Translations under genes and position numbers: made by a program
Assembly (NCBI GenBank): GCA_964437445.1
Contig: CAYTGR010000001.1
Location: 1 to 64,000, forward strand
Length of the DNA: 64,000 nt
DNA from: CAYTGR01 sp964437445
Lineage (GTDB): Bacteria > Chloroflexota > Anaerolineae > B4-G1 > SLSP01
Reading direction: 5' to 3'
Shown here: one piece after another, positions 23,733 to 36,470 of the stretch
Layout: each line of letters starts with the position of its first letter
Numbering within the stretch: position 1 is the stretch's first letter
Notes under the pieces: generated by a model
Databases searched by the model: none
What the model was told of the DNA's origin: nothing
Seen by the model: only the letters and a program-made list of their open reading frames with translations

Positions 23733-26700
23733 ATGAACACTATGGTTGTACAGCAGATGCGATTCTGGCGCTGGTTCTGGAATGGACTACGGTTGTTGAC
23801 CGTGGTAGCGATGGTGGCAGGGATGCTGCCGCTTGACGCACTGGCCGCGCCGGCGGCGGAGGCTCCGGCGGCGACCGCAGCGGCCGCCCCTGCGGCTAAC
23901 CTGCTCCCCGGCTGGATGCAGCCCGGCCCGGCGGCACGCTCGGCGACCCTGCTGCCTGCCTGGTTAGCCGAACCGGCCGCGGACTCGGCGGCGAAGCTGC
24001 TCCCGGTCTGGTACCAGGAGACAACGCCGGCTGGCGCCAAACCCCGCCCCAAGCAGCTGGATATCCCCGAAGCGTTGCTGACGGTCAACGTCTACGGACC
24101 GCCGGTGGCCAGCCTGGGCGCGCCGGTCACCTTCGGCGAAGTCTACACGGTCGTGGTCCGCAATAATTCCACCCAGATCGCCTATAACTTTTACCTCACC
24201 GCGACTTACCCTACTTTTTTCATCTATGATGGGGCGGAGCAATTGGTCCACAGCATCAGCGGCACCTTAGCCCTCAACACTACCCCCGGTGCAGGCGTGG
24301 CCCAATGGCAACCGACGACAGCGGTCAACCTGGCCCCCGGCGCCGCCGTGACCCTGACCTTCCGCCTGCGCGCCACCTGCGCCGCGCAATCGGGGCAGAT
24401 GATGCGGGTCTGGTTCTACTACAACGCCGATCCGCCACCGGCGTCACCGGTGGAGTACAACGAGGGAGCGCTGAACATCACCACCGGTCGCGGCAACCTG
24501 GTGATCCGCAAAGACCCGGCGCTGCAAAACTTAGGCACCCCTGATTTTGGCCAGCCGGTCACCTGGACGGTGACGGTGCAAAACACCGGCCTGGGGCTGA
24601 TCTACAGCGCCACCGTGACCGACACCGGCGGCATTAACCTGGGGCAGCCAGGCGGCGATCTGGTCCCGGCGGTGACCATCCCGCTGCTGGGCATCAATGA
24701 GACGCGGCAGTTCACGGTGGTCGGGCGCGTGGAGGCCTGCAACTTTACCAACGTGGCTGAGACGGCCTGGCCTTGCGGCAACCTGGTGGGAGATGCTACC
24801 TTCACCAACCCGCTGCGCTCCACCGCCAGCATTCTGTTCACGCCGCAAGTGCCCAATGTCAATCTCCAGATCACCTCACCGATCACGGAGCCTTACTGCA
24901 CCCCGCTGACGCGGACGGTAACCATCACCATCAACAACACTGGCGGGCCGGCGGGCACTTTCCGCCTGGATTCTGCCCTGGAGAGCAACGGTTACTGGGA
25001 GCTCGTGCCGGGATCACTGTCGGCAGGCTGGCAATATCTGAGCGGGAGCGGCATCTTCACCTACACCGCCGGCAGCCCGACGGGGACCTTGCCCGCCGCC
25101 GGGCAGGCCGGCCTACCGGTCGTGCTGAGCTTCCAGCTCCGCCCGCAGGCGACCGCGCTGTGCGGCGCCACCGGCGGCGAGATCGGCTTCCTGCCGCTTT
25201 ACCAGGACGTGTGCAGTCATGCGCCGTTCACCGGCACACCGGTCAGCCTGATCTACCAATCGGCCTCAGACGGCGCCCCGCAGATCAGCGTTGACAAGAG
25301 CGGCCCCGGTCTGGTACACGTGGGCGAGCTGATCACTTACGTGATCACCCTCAACGGGAGCAACCCCCAAAGTATCAACGGCGCGATTACGGTGACCGAT
25401 CTGCTGCCCTCTCCCTTTGCGCTGGTCAGCCTGACCGCCACCGGCGGCATAGTGAGCAGCGCCGGGCAGACGGTGACCTGGCTCTACGATCCGCCCGACA
25501 GCGGCGCTTTCCCCCAGACGCTCATCTACGTGGCGCGAGTCCTGACGACGACCGGCGGGGTCTGCGGCGGCAGCAATATCTATGACAACGATGTGCTCGC
25601 CCGCGCCAACCCGACCTGCCCCGACTGTGCGCAGCTGGTCAGTAGCGACCGGGTGACCACCGCCATTGAGAACAATGAGGGCGTGACGGCCAGCAGTGGC
25701 GCGGCCGGCTCCACCGAGGTCTGCGGCGTGAACGGGCTGGTCATCAGCCGCCGTTATGAGGTCAGCGGTTCGCTGGTCATCACTTGGACCGGCAGCCGGT
25801 TCACCGAGACGTTAGGACAGGGGCCCGGCGGCCTGCCCGGCCCGGCTTATCTGGTCTACCAGGCCGGCTCGCTTGTGGTCACGGTCAACGGGGTGGATTA
25901 CACGGCGGCGCTGACGCCGGTCACGACCACCGGCCAGCTGGTCCTTGATCTGACGCCGCTCCAGACGGCCGTGCCGGCGGTGCCTACGCAAAACGTCACG
26001 TTGTTGCTGACCTATACGCTTGCGGTACCGGAGAGCGTGCTGGGCAACGCAGTGGAAGTGGATTTCTACGACTGGGCGCGGCTTTTCCTGATTGGCGTGA
26101 GTGACAATCAGGCCTGCGCGGCCAACGGCGCTTTCAACCAGGCGCTGCCCCTGCACCTGAGCCGGGGCGACTTGCAGGTGGGGCTCTCCCCGCTCACGCT
26201 GAACCGCTGCGAGACCAATCAGGTCACGCTGAGCGTCACCGATAACCAACCCACACGCTTAGCCGACCACATTGTCATTACCTTTACCGCCTCCACGGCG
26301 GAGATTATGTCGGCGCGCAACTTCTCATACACCGGCTCCCTGGCCACCATCAGCCCGATTACGGTTGTTACCCAATCCGCCATCGGCGGCGGGTTGGGGA
26401 TCATCACCTTCACCTTGCCGGCCAACGCCGACCTGAACGGCAACGGCACGATCTTGTTTGATGTGGACCTGCGCTGTGGCGAGGGCGGGCCCTGGACGGC
26501 CGGTATCGTCTTCCAGAGCCGCTGCGCCATCACGCACGGCCACCAGACGGTGCGCGATCACCTCTACCGCGAGCCGGGGCTGCTGCTTTTCGCCACCCCG
26601 CTCCAGTACACCGTGCGCGAGAAACAGGTCATCTGGAAGTTCTTTGTCACCAACAACGGCAATCTGACGGCGACCAACGTGCAGGTGACCAACGATCTGT

Positions 26701-29700
26701 ACGGGTTGGCAGTGACCAGCTACACCGCCGATCAGGGCGGCGCCGGGATCTCGGTGAGCGGCACGCTGCCCATCACGACGCCCAACCCGGCGGTTTTCAC
26801 CGTGGCCTCCCTGGCCCCCGGCGAGCAGCGGGCCGTGACCGTCACAGCTGAAGTCATGGTCTGCAACCCCTTGACGGTGGTGCTGCGCGCCCGCTATAGC
26901 TGTTTTGGCGCGGTCTGTAACGAACCCCAGGCGCAAGTCAACTTCAACACGCCCGATCCTTACCTGTTGACCAATAACGGGGAAACGGCTGCGCTGCCCA
27001 TGTGCGATATCGGCCAGATCGTCTTCACCACCAAGAACTCCTCGCCGGACGTGACGCTATACAACCTGTTCATCACCGAGACCCTGCGCGGGTTGTTACC
27101 CGTCCCCGGTGCCCCCATCACGGTCACGATTGAGGATCGTAACCACAACATCCTGGCCACCACCACCCAATTCACCCCGCTCCAGCAGTGGGCCGGCAGC
27201 GACCTGCTGCTGACCTGGCGGCCGATCTCAGCGCCAACCGAGGTGCTGAGCTGGTTCCTGGCGCTGCCGCCGCTTTACGTGGTGCGGATTTTCGTGCCGG
27301 TGCGGACCAGCTGTGTCCCCCCGAACACGCCGCAATCGTTTGCGGCCGCCTCGGCGCAGGGCCCCTGTGGTCAGCACTTGGGCTATACCGAAAACGCGGT
27401 CAGCCTGCAAACGCTCCGGCCCGATATGAGCCTGACCAAAGACGGGCAGGTAGAAGGCGGGGCCTTTGGCAAAACGCTTTACGCCATGCCCGGAGATACC
27501 ATCATCTGGCGGCTGCGGGTACGCAACCTGCCTTCTGACCAGGCTTACGTGGCGCACAATGTGGTGCTTTCGGATACCTGGCCGGCCATCTTCAACTTCA
27601 TCACGGCAACCACCGCCTACACGCCCCACATCAATCCGGCCACCCGCACCATCACCTGGACGCTGGGCGATGTGGGCATCGGCAGCGATATTTACTTCTA
27701 CCTGACCGGCACCGTTGCCGTGAGCAGCACGGCCTGTCTGGCCTCGGCGCTGAACCGGGCACAGCTCTCCTTCGGCTGCGACGACGGCTGTTCCAGCGCG
27801 CTGGTCCCACAAGATTCGGCCAATCTGAACACCGCGCCCAATCTGGTGCTGGCACTGGCTCCGTTGACCTTCCAGCTCTGCGACAGCACTATCACGCTCA
27901 CGGTGCGCAACCAGGGCGCTGCGGCCTTTACCAACACGCTAACCATGACGATTCCCTCCGGTTATGTCTATGCCGGGCTGGTCAGCTCCGGGCTGACGGT
28001 CACGCAAATTTACACCGACCCCAGCGCCCCGCGCTTCTACTGGGATCTGATCCCCGGCAGCGAGCCCAATCAGCCCTATTCCTTTGATCTGGTCGTGCGG
28101 GTGGTCAACAGCGGCACCGTGGGCACCTGCCCCAACGCCCATGGGCAACCGGTCACCGCCACCATCGGCTACGATGACCATCCCACCTGTACCGATAGCG
28201 GTCCCTTCCGGGCTACCACCAGTGGCTTGCTCAATGTACTGACCCCCAACCTGGTCATAGATAAGATGCCGCCCTTCCGCACCGCCCAGGTAGGCGAGCG
28301 GATCACCTGGACGCTGCGGATGACCAACACCGGCACCGGCCTGGCCGCGCAGGTGTTGATAACAGATGTGGTAGATTCGTCGTTCATCGGCGTCACCGCC
28401 ACCAATGGCGGGCTTGTGACGGGCAATCTCATCACCTGGACGCTGACCGATCTGCCTGCCAGCGGGGTCTGGACGGCCCAGGTCAGCGCCGTCTTGCTCA
28501 GTAGCGGTGATAACCGCAACGTCGTCACCGCCACCGCCTACTGCGCCTCCGGCTGTACCAGCACCTCCGCCCAGGATTCGGCGCAGGTCACCCTGCTTCA
28601 GGAGTTCCAGAAGAACCCGAAGATTCAGACCGGCACCATCGGAAGCCTGGTCGTTTTCACCTTCACCGCCGCCCTGCCGGATGTGGATGCGCTCTATACA
28701 AACCTCATCCTCACCGATACGCTGCCGAACGGCCTGGGGTACGTGGCCTCGGAGCTCCGCTACACCTACGATGCGGATGGCAGCAGCGGCAGCCCCGTCA
28801 ACCTGATCTCTCCCACGCCGACCCTCAGCCCCACCTACTTGCAGCCCGGCAATCTGATCTGGCGGTTGGGCACGCTCCCCGGCAGCATCCAGGTAGCGGG
28901 CGTGGTCACCGCCGTCATCCGGGACATTGCTTTTAACTACAATGGAGTCCGCGTCACCAACTTGTTATCCATGACCTACGTGGATGACGGCCAGCCCTAT
29001 GTCTACACTGATACGGCCAACGTGGACATTGTAGAGCCGCTGTTGCACATCGGGAAGTCTTATGGAACGCCCTCCGGGTGTGGAGCCACCCTGTTGCAAG
29101 ATAACTTTAACCGCACCAGCGCCAGCCCGCCCACCAACTGGACGGCAGTGACCGGCTCCTGGAACAACCCGAATGGAGTGGCGCAACAATCCAGCAATAA
29201 TACCGCCAATGCGCTGCTGGTGCGTTCCGGTTTCACCGCCGATGATTTCAGCTATAGCGCGATGATCCAGGCGCTGGATGCCTCCTCCAGCCGGGGGTTG
29301 GTCTTCCGGTATACTCCCAACAACTACTACCTGGTGCGATTGCGCCAGGGCGATAGTGGCAACAACATTCAGATCCAGGAGATAGAAGCCGGGACTTTCT
29401 ATACCCTGGCCACGGTCGCCATCACACCGACAATCAACCGCTGGTATCACGTAGAAGCGCGGGTGGAGACGGTAGCCACCGGCTTGCGGATCCGTGTCTA
29501 CATAGACGGCCAGCCCACCCTGGATTTCACCGATTCAAGCCCCCGTGCGGCCGGCCAAGTGGGCCTGTGTGCCAATGCCTGCGCCAACAACCAGTGCCAG
29601 TTTGACGATGTGCTGGTCACCCGCCTGCAGAACTCCGCCTGCACCGTCGGTGCCAACGACCTGGTCACGTACACGCTGACCGTCTCCAATCAGGCCCCCA

Positions 29701-32700
29701 TCCCCGGCTACGATCTACTCATCACGGATGTCATCCCGGCGGGCACCAGCCTGGTCACCTATACGCTGCAAAGCGACGATCCGCTCGCGCAAGTGACCGC
29801 CGCTCCCACCCCCATCCCCGGCGCGACCGGCACGCTCGTCTGGCAGCTCAATCAGCTCACCGCCACGACACCGTTCTCCCCCCTCCGGCACACTGCGCTG
29901 ACCCTGACAGTGGTCCTGCGGGTGGCTCCGACCATCAGCGTTAACACCTTCTTAGACAACCAGGCGTTCCTGAGCTACAGCGGGCAACCCGGCAGCGGCC
30001 CGCTCGGGGTGGAGCGGCCCTACAGTGGCGGTTCGCACTCTACCGCCATCCGCACGCTTTCCGGTGGCCTGACCAAGACGGTCGCTTTCGCCCCGCCGCC
30101 GACGGCCACGCTCGGCACGCTGGTGACGTACACGTTACTCGTCCCGGCCACGCCGATCACCGCCACCTACTACAATGTGGTTGTGACCGACACCATAGAT
30201 AGCCGCCTGCGGATAGAAGGCGTGGAGTCCAGCGGCGGGACCGGCGGCGCGGCCAGCTGGCTCGGCCAGCTCGTCACCGCCACCTTTGCCACCATCCCGG
30301 CGGGCACGCAGGCGCTCATCACGGTCACGGCGCGCATCTCGCACGAGTGGCCCAACGCAGCGGGCGACGCCAACACCGGCCAGACGATCACCAACGTCGC
30401 TGTGATGACCAGCAGCACCACGCCGCTGACGACCAGCAACGTCGTCTCCACGGTGGTGGGTGAGCCGGCCCTGCTGATCCAGAAAACCGCAGCCAGTGCC
30501 AGTGGCCTGACCGGTCTGGACGGCCTGGCCTGGCTGACCTACACCATTGCAGTGACCAACGTTGGCAGCAGCCCGGCCTACAGCCTCCACATCACCGACC
30601 TGCTCCCCAGCGGCATCAGCGTCACCGCCCAGTACGGTGGTGAATCCCAAAGCGGCCCGATCGTAGGGCCGGGGGTGCTCACCTGGTACCTCTCCACGCT
30701 CAGCAACACTGCTCCGGCCAATAGGGTCGTGCTCACTTATACGGCGCAGCTTTCGCAGGCGCTGCTCAGCAGCTGGTTGACCAATACAGTCAACCTGCTC
30801 TACACTTCGCTGACCGAGACGATCCCTGGCGTGCGGCCTTACACCAACACGACGACGGCCACGGTCAGCACCGGCAACCCCACCGTCGGCAAGGCGACCG
30901 AACCGCTCACGCTGCGTGTCGGCGACTTGGTGACGTACCACCTGGTTTTCACCATTCCGGCGGGTCTGGTAGGGATGGGTGATAGCGCCTCTTATCTACG
31001 CGACCAGCTGCCAGCCGGCCTCTGGTACATCACCAACAGTGAGACACTCGCCTGGGCCCCCTCAGGGGTCAACGTCACTTTCACCGCGCGGACCAGCAGC
31101 ACGCTCAACGGTGCGCAGGTGCTCACCTGGACTTTCGCCCAACCGATCACCAGCGTTCAGGAGGCGCCCACAGTCATCACCCTCAGTTTCATCTGCCAGG
31201 TAGTCGGCCTGACAGTAGATACGCTGACGCCGGTCTTCACCGGGGGCACGCTCCATCCGGTTTCCAATACTGTCACCCTGGTCAACCGGGGAACGCTGGT
31301 GGGCAGCGCCACCGTGACCAATACGGTTATCCAACCGCAACTGACCCTGGATAAGGAAAGCCAGCCACCCAGCGGTACGACCGTGGGCGCCGGCGACCGG
31401 ATCACCTACACGCTGACTATCACCAACAGCGGCCACGGTCCGGCTTACGACATCATCCTTAGCGATACGCTGCCGGCCGGCTTCACTTACCTGGGCGCCA
31501 CGCTGGTCAGCAGCGCGCCGCCCACGATTACTTTCCTTGCTGCGCCGCCCGTCAATGCCACGGGGCTGCTCACCTGGCAGTTGAGTGTTCTGTGGGGCAC
31601 TGATTGGAATGGTGGTCAGCCTGGCGTGGCGGTTGTTACCTTTGTCTCCCAGGTGACCGACACCATTGGCGCCAACCTGTTCCTGACCAATACGGCCACC
31701 ATCCCGTACTACGACTCGCAACCGGGCGACGGCCCCGGCCCCTACGTCCCCGACGAGCGGGAGTACACTGACGGCTCTGATAGCGTCTGGCATCGGACAG
31801 TAGACGCGGCCATCCTCAAGAGCGTCACTCCGCCCACCGCCACCCTGGGTAACGTCATCACTTACGTCCTCGTCGTCCCGGCGACGCAGATCACCGCCAC
31901 GCTTTACGATGTGAACATCACAGACCAGCTGGATGCACGCCTGCAATTGCACACCATCACCGCCGGGCCGGATGGCACCGTGGTGACAGCGGGCAACGCC
32001 TTCACTGTCACTTACCCGGCCATCCCCCATGGCGAACAACGCCTCATTACCATCACGGCGGTCCTCTCCGATCCACTTGGCGCCGTAGCGGGGAATGTGA
32101 TCACTAACCTGGCGACGCTCTCCCACACCACCGGTGTGACCACCAGCAACCAGCCGACTTTCACGGTGGTGGAGCCGCAACTGCTCCTGGTCAAAGCCAG
32201 CGAGCCGCCGACCAGCCACACCGTCAGCGCCGGCCAGGGGGTGACCTATACTGTCACCATCACTAATGTTGGTACCAGCCCGGCCTACCGCTATGACTTT
32301 GAGGACCAGCTGCCGGTGGGGATGCAACAGCTGACCCCCACCCTGAGCAGCGTCACTCTCAACGGCGTTCCGTTGGCTGCCGGTGATTACGTGTCCGGTT
32401 ACCTCGCCGGCTTGTTCTATCTCTATTTTGAGAACTGGGTACTGTTGCCGGTGAATGGCGTCTTGCAGATTACTTATGTGGCCTATGTGGATCCTGACGT
32501 GCCGGCCGGCGTGGACCTGACCAACACTGCCACCATTGAGTGGAGGAGCCTGCCGCCTGCTCTGTTCACAGACGTCCGCCACTATGGCCCGCTCACCGAT
32601 ACCACCACGATCCACAGTGGCTACCCGGCGCTGGACCTGGAAAAGCAAGTGGAGCCTGACCACGTGGAGGCTGGCGAGTGGTTAACTTACACCCTCCAGG

Positions 32701-35700
32701 TTACCAACACCGGCCTGGTCAGCGCAACCAATGTAGTCATCACCGATAGCATCCCGGCTAATACCACTTTTGTCACAGCCACCCTGCCGCACTTAGGGCC
32801 GGATGCCAGCAACGTCATCAGCTGGCCACTGGGAACGCTGGAAGTTGGTGGCTCGCGGGTCGTCACGCTGGTGGTGCAGGCCGTGACGCCGCTGACCAAC
32901 GGTATCACCATTCTCAACACCGCCTGGGTCACTTGCACGGAAGGGCTGACCGACACCGATACGGTGACCACCCCGGTGGGCAGTGCTCCTGTCCTCAGCC
33001 TGTTCAAGACCAGCACCGATGTCAATGGCGGCGACCTGCGTCCCGGTGACCGGCTGACCTACACCCTAACCGTCCTCAACAGCGGGAACGAGAGCGCCTC
33101 CAACGTCACCGTGAGCGACACTGTACCGGCCCACACTACCTATGTGCCTGGCTCCATCGCTGGCGGTGACAGCCAGAACGAAGCGGCCCTGCCACTGCTC
33201 CTCTGGACGATCCATTTACTGCCGCCCGGTGTCCCGGTCCAGCTGACCTTTGCCGTCACCGTGAATCTCCCGCTGACCAACGGCCTGACGTTGCTCAACA
33301 CCGGCACTGTCACCGCGACCGAGGTCCCAACGCCGACCACCAGCACCGTCACGGATACGGTTGTCGCCGCCCACACCCTGGCAATCCAGAAATCCGCCGA
33401 ACCCGCTGCCGTTCAGGCCGGCGCTCTGCTCACCTACACGCTGATCTACACCATCACCGGCGATGAGCCGGTCTACGGCGTCGTGGTGAGTGACACCACC
33501 CCGGTTTCCACCACCTTCTGGTCAGCACTACCGCCGGCCGACGCCGATCCCGGCATGGGGAACCGCGGCCCGGTGGTGTGGAATGTGGGCGACTTCTTGC
33601 CGCCGGAAAGTGGGCTCATCCAGGCCACCGGCCTCCTGACCCTGGTCGTGCGGGTGGATAGCCCGCTGGTCAGTGGCACCCTTCTCTACAACGCCGTGCT
33701 CATCACCGATACCTCTGGCCTGACCGATACGGCTGAGCTGACCACACCGGTCCAGAGCAGTCATACCCTCAGTGTGACCAAGCTGGCCGATCCCAACCCG
33801 GTTCAGGCCGGCGACCGACTCACTTACACCCTGCTCTGGCAGGTCACCGGCAACGAACCGGCCTTTGGCGTCACCCTCAGCGACACGGTACCGGTCCACA
33901 CAACCTACGTGAATTGTGTCGGCGCGCCATGCAGCGAGCACAGCGGCCTGGTTACCTGGGACTTAGGGGATCAATACCCGCTGGCCACCGGCGCGGTCAC
34001 GCTGGTCGTCCAACTCAACAGCCCGCTGATCAGTGGCACGGTAATCCATAACGCGGTGCTCATCACCGACACTTCCAACCTGACCGATACCGACGAGGTG
34101 GATACCCCGGTTCAAAGCAGCCACGCGCTGAGCATCCAAAAGACGGCCACACCGACCATCGCTACGGCAGGCGGCTGGCTCACTTACACCCTGCTCTGGC
34201 AGGTCACCGGCAATGAACCAGCCCTGGATGTGACCATCTCCGACACCCTACCACTGAGCACCTCCTTCCAGAGTTGTAGCGGTGCGCCGTGCGGTCCCAG
34301 CAGCGAGACTATCTTCTGGTACCTGGGCCCTATCTCACCGCTGGCCTCCGGCCTGGTGACGCTGGTGGTACAGGTGGATCCAGCTGTGCCGTTGGGGGCC
34401 ATTCTCACCAACACCGTGCTGATCANNNNNNNNNNNNNNNNNNNNNNNNNNNNNNNNNNNNNNNNNNNNNNNNNNNNNNNNNNNNNNNNNNNNNNNNNNN
34501 NNNNNNNNNNNNNNNNNNNNNNNNNCAGGTGGATCCAGCTGTGCCGTTGGGGGCCATTCTCACCAACACCGTGCTGATCACCGATTCCAGTAGCCTGACC
34601 GATACCGATACCCTGACCACTCCCACGGAAACCAGCGCCAATGTCGCCATCACTAAGACAGATGATCCTGACCCGGTTATCCCCGGCACCGCGCTGGTCT
34701 ATACTCTGCGCTACATCAACGAGGGGCCTTCGGACGCGGCGGATGTGGTCATCAGTGATTGGCTCCCGCCGGAAGTGGACTTCGTCAGCGCCACGCCGGC
34801 TCCGACCGGTGGCCCCAACCCCCTGGTCTGGCAGCTGGGGACGTTGCCGGCTGGCGCCCAAGGTACCATCATGGTCACCGTCACCGTCCGGCCTGAAGTC
34901 CGCTGGCCATTTACCAACACTGCCATCATCACCACCACCACATCGGATGATCACCCCGACGATAACACGGATGATGAGCTAACCACGCCCTTGCTTCCTG
35001 GCCTCCAGATAGAGAAGACCGTTCTGCCCGGCCTGGCCGCGCCGCACATGCCGTTTACCTATGTCATCCGGCTGACCAACACCGGGCAGATTACCTTCAA
35101 TCCCCTGATCCTGACCGACACGCTCCCGGCCGGCTTCCACTACCAGGTCGGCACCGGCGATCCGGCCGATCCCGATCTGATCGCCGAGCCGCTCCTGCGG
35201 TGGAACAACCTCGGCGCCCTGCCCCCTGGCGGCGTGATCACCGTCTCCTTCGCCGTCACCGTGGAGCGCGGCATCCTGGGCACTTTCTACAACGTGGCGC
35301 TCGCGGAGGGTGACCATCCGGGCGGCATCGTCACCGATACCGACGACGTCCCCATCCTGATCCAGGACCCGGCCCTTGACCTGAGCAAGCATCTGATCGG
35401 CTACGATACCGACCTGGTCGCGCCCAACTTCATCACCTTCACCATTGAGATGACCAACATCGGGCCCACACCGATCAACGTCTTGCCGCTGGTGGATCAT
35501 TACGATCCCTACTACCTGAGCTTTGTGACCGCCACACCTTACCCGGAGGAACCGGCCGACGATGGGCTGCTCACCTGGTACAACCTGACCGGGCCGGCGC
35601 CTCACGGCTTTGGCCGCTTCCTGCTGCCGGGCGAGACTTTTGTGGTGACCACCGTCTTCCGCGTCGCCCACGACATCATTGACATCACCACCACCAATAT

Positions 35701-36151
35701 CGCCACCACCACCCACGTCACCGATCTCTACGACAATCCCACCCCCGACGATACCGACCGGGTGGACGTGCCCGGAACGGATGGCGGGATTCCCACCGCC
35801 GTGGACCTGCTCTACTTCCGCGCTGTCGGGCAGGAGCAGGCGATCCGGCTGGAGTGGGCCACGGCGGCCGAGCTCAACAACTTTGGCTTCCGCGTGCTGC
35901 GGGCGGCGGAGCCGGAGTACACGCGCGCGAGCGAGCTCGTCTTCATCCCCAGCTCCTGCCGGGGCAACCTCTGCGGCGCAACCTACGTCTACACCGACAC
36001 CACGGCGCTGCCCGAAACCGCCTACTGGTACTGGCTGGTGGATGTGGATACCGATGGGCGCGAGACACTCCACGGGCCGGCCTCCGCGCAGCTCGGCCTC
36101 CTGATGGCAAAGTTCAGACTCTACCTGCCGCTGGTGCTCAAAGCCCAGTAG
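23733..36151 (+). CDS. Giant DUF11-repeat surface protein (split by an assembly gap)
   Basis: 4087 residues after closing the gap at 34371-34580 (remove 155 bp); as written, the N run causes a false frameshift. Start ATG 23733 has GAAGGAGG 6 nt upstream. A signal peptide ends about DALAAPA, then three LLPxW repeats, then more than 20 DUF11/TIGR01451 beta-sandwich repeats (TYTLTVTNTG..., ITDTLP...). At about residues 1785-1970 a concanavalin-like/DUF1080-type domain is inserted (DNFNRTSASPPTNW onward). The C-terminus has a fibronectin-like domain (IRLEWATAAELNNFGFRVLR) and ends FRLYLPLVLKAQ, the same tail as the C25 proteins. Many Cys pairs suggest disulfides. Likely a cell-surface or matrix adhesin; function inferred. 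Confidence 0.88.
34371..34580. other. Assembly gap flanked by an exact 55-bp duplication
   Basis: 100 N at 34426-34525. Bases 34371-34425 and 34526-34580 are identical. Deleting one copy and the Ns (155 bp) brings the frame used upstream (23733 onward) into the frame used downstream (to 36151), giving an exact multiple of three, 4088 codons with the stop. Confidence 0.93.
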
Positions 36152-36165
36152 CAAGTTTCAAGAGG

Positions 36166-36205
36166 GATAGAGCGCGCGGTTCTACACCGCGCGCTCTATC
36201 TTTTT
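36166..36205 (+). terminator. Strong rho-independent terminator of the DUF11 gene
   Basis: Perfect 15-bp stem GATAGAGCGCGCGGT / ACCGCGCGCTCTATC with a 5-nt loop, followed by TTTTT. Confidence 0.95.
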
Positions 36206-36216
36206 CCTCAGGAGGT

Positions 36217-36244
36217 TTGACATTTTTGCCGATTATGCTACAAT
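36217..36244 (+). promoter_or_regulatory. Sigma70-type promoter of the ABC/GNAT cluster
   Basis: TTGACA at 36217-36222, 16-nt spacer, TACAAT at 36239-36244, just after the DUF11 terminator. Confidence 0.85.
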
Positions 36245-36270
36245 GAAAATGTTCTTGTTGGAGGCGTTCT

Positions 36271-36360
36271 ATGACCAAGCTGTATAATTTCTTCATTCGG
36301 ACAAGTGTTGCCGGCGGTACTCCTGCCGTTCCTTGTCGTATTGCGCCTCTTTCAAGGTGA
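36271..36360 (+). CDS. Candidate 29-residue leader peptide
   Basis: Short ORF starting MTKLYNFFIR and ending APLSR, 27 nt after the -10 box. GGAGG lies 6-7 nt before its ATG. It is followed by two tandem terminators, and its codons 23-26 contain the sequence that can pair with the first terminator. This is the layout of translation-sensing attenuators. No homologous peptide is recognised. The GGTPAVPC part could derive from a dispersed DNA repeat, so translation needs proof. Confidence 0.5.
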   Translation: MTKLYNFFIRTSVAGGTPAVPCRIAPLSR

Positions 36361-36445
36361 GAAAAATCTAAACTTTTCAATCCAGCCACGGGCGCAATAC
36401 GCAGCCCGTGGCTTTTTTATTCCCAGACCGGATCAGGCCACGGGC
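36337..36445 (+). promoter_or_regulatory. Antiterminator pairing elements
   Basis: CGTATTGCGCC (36337-36347, inside the leader ORF) is a perfect 11-nt complement of GGCGCAATACG (36391-36401), which covers the loop and stem edge of terminator 1. The 3' arm of terminator 1, GCCCGTGGC (36404-36412), is a perfect complement of GCCACGGGC (36437-36445), the 5' arm of terminator 2. Forming both pairs would dissolve both terminators. Confidence 0.6.
36385..36418 (+). terminator. Leader terminator 1
   Basis: GCCACGGGC (36385-36393) pairs with GCCCGTGGC (36404-36412) around a 10-nt loop, followed by TTTTTT. It lies 25 nt after the leader ORF stop and before the ABC ATPase gene. Confidence 0.9.
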
Positions 36446-36470
36446 TTTCCCCAGAAACCCGTGGCTTTTT
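36437..36470 (+). terminator. Leader terminator 2
   Basis: GCCACGGG (36437-36444) pairs with CCCGTGGC (36458-36465) around a 13-nt loop, followed by TTTTT. It stands only 20 nt before the ABC ATPase start. Confidence 0.88.

Noticed and set aside
31062..32663. Long minus-strand ORF (533 codons) inside the DUF11 gene
   Set aside because: Shadow of the real plus-strand gene caused by GC-rich repeats; Arg/Gly/His-rich composition without recognisable domains.
34371..34580. True frameshift or pseudogene in the giant DUF11 gene
   Set aside because: Closing the duplicated 55-bp flank restores a single frame exactly.
33360..34600. CRISPR-like or satellite repeat array
   Set aside because: The periodicity is 360-390 bp and in frame, reflecting DUF11 protein repeats rather than a CRISPR array.
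36138..36389. 83-codon minus-strand ORF across the DUF11 terminator and the leader
   Set aside because: It reads through a perfect terminator hairpin and the reverse of the leader region; explained by those elements.
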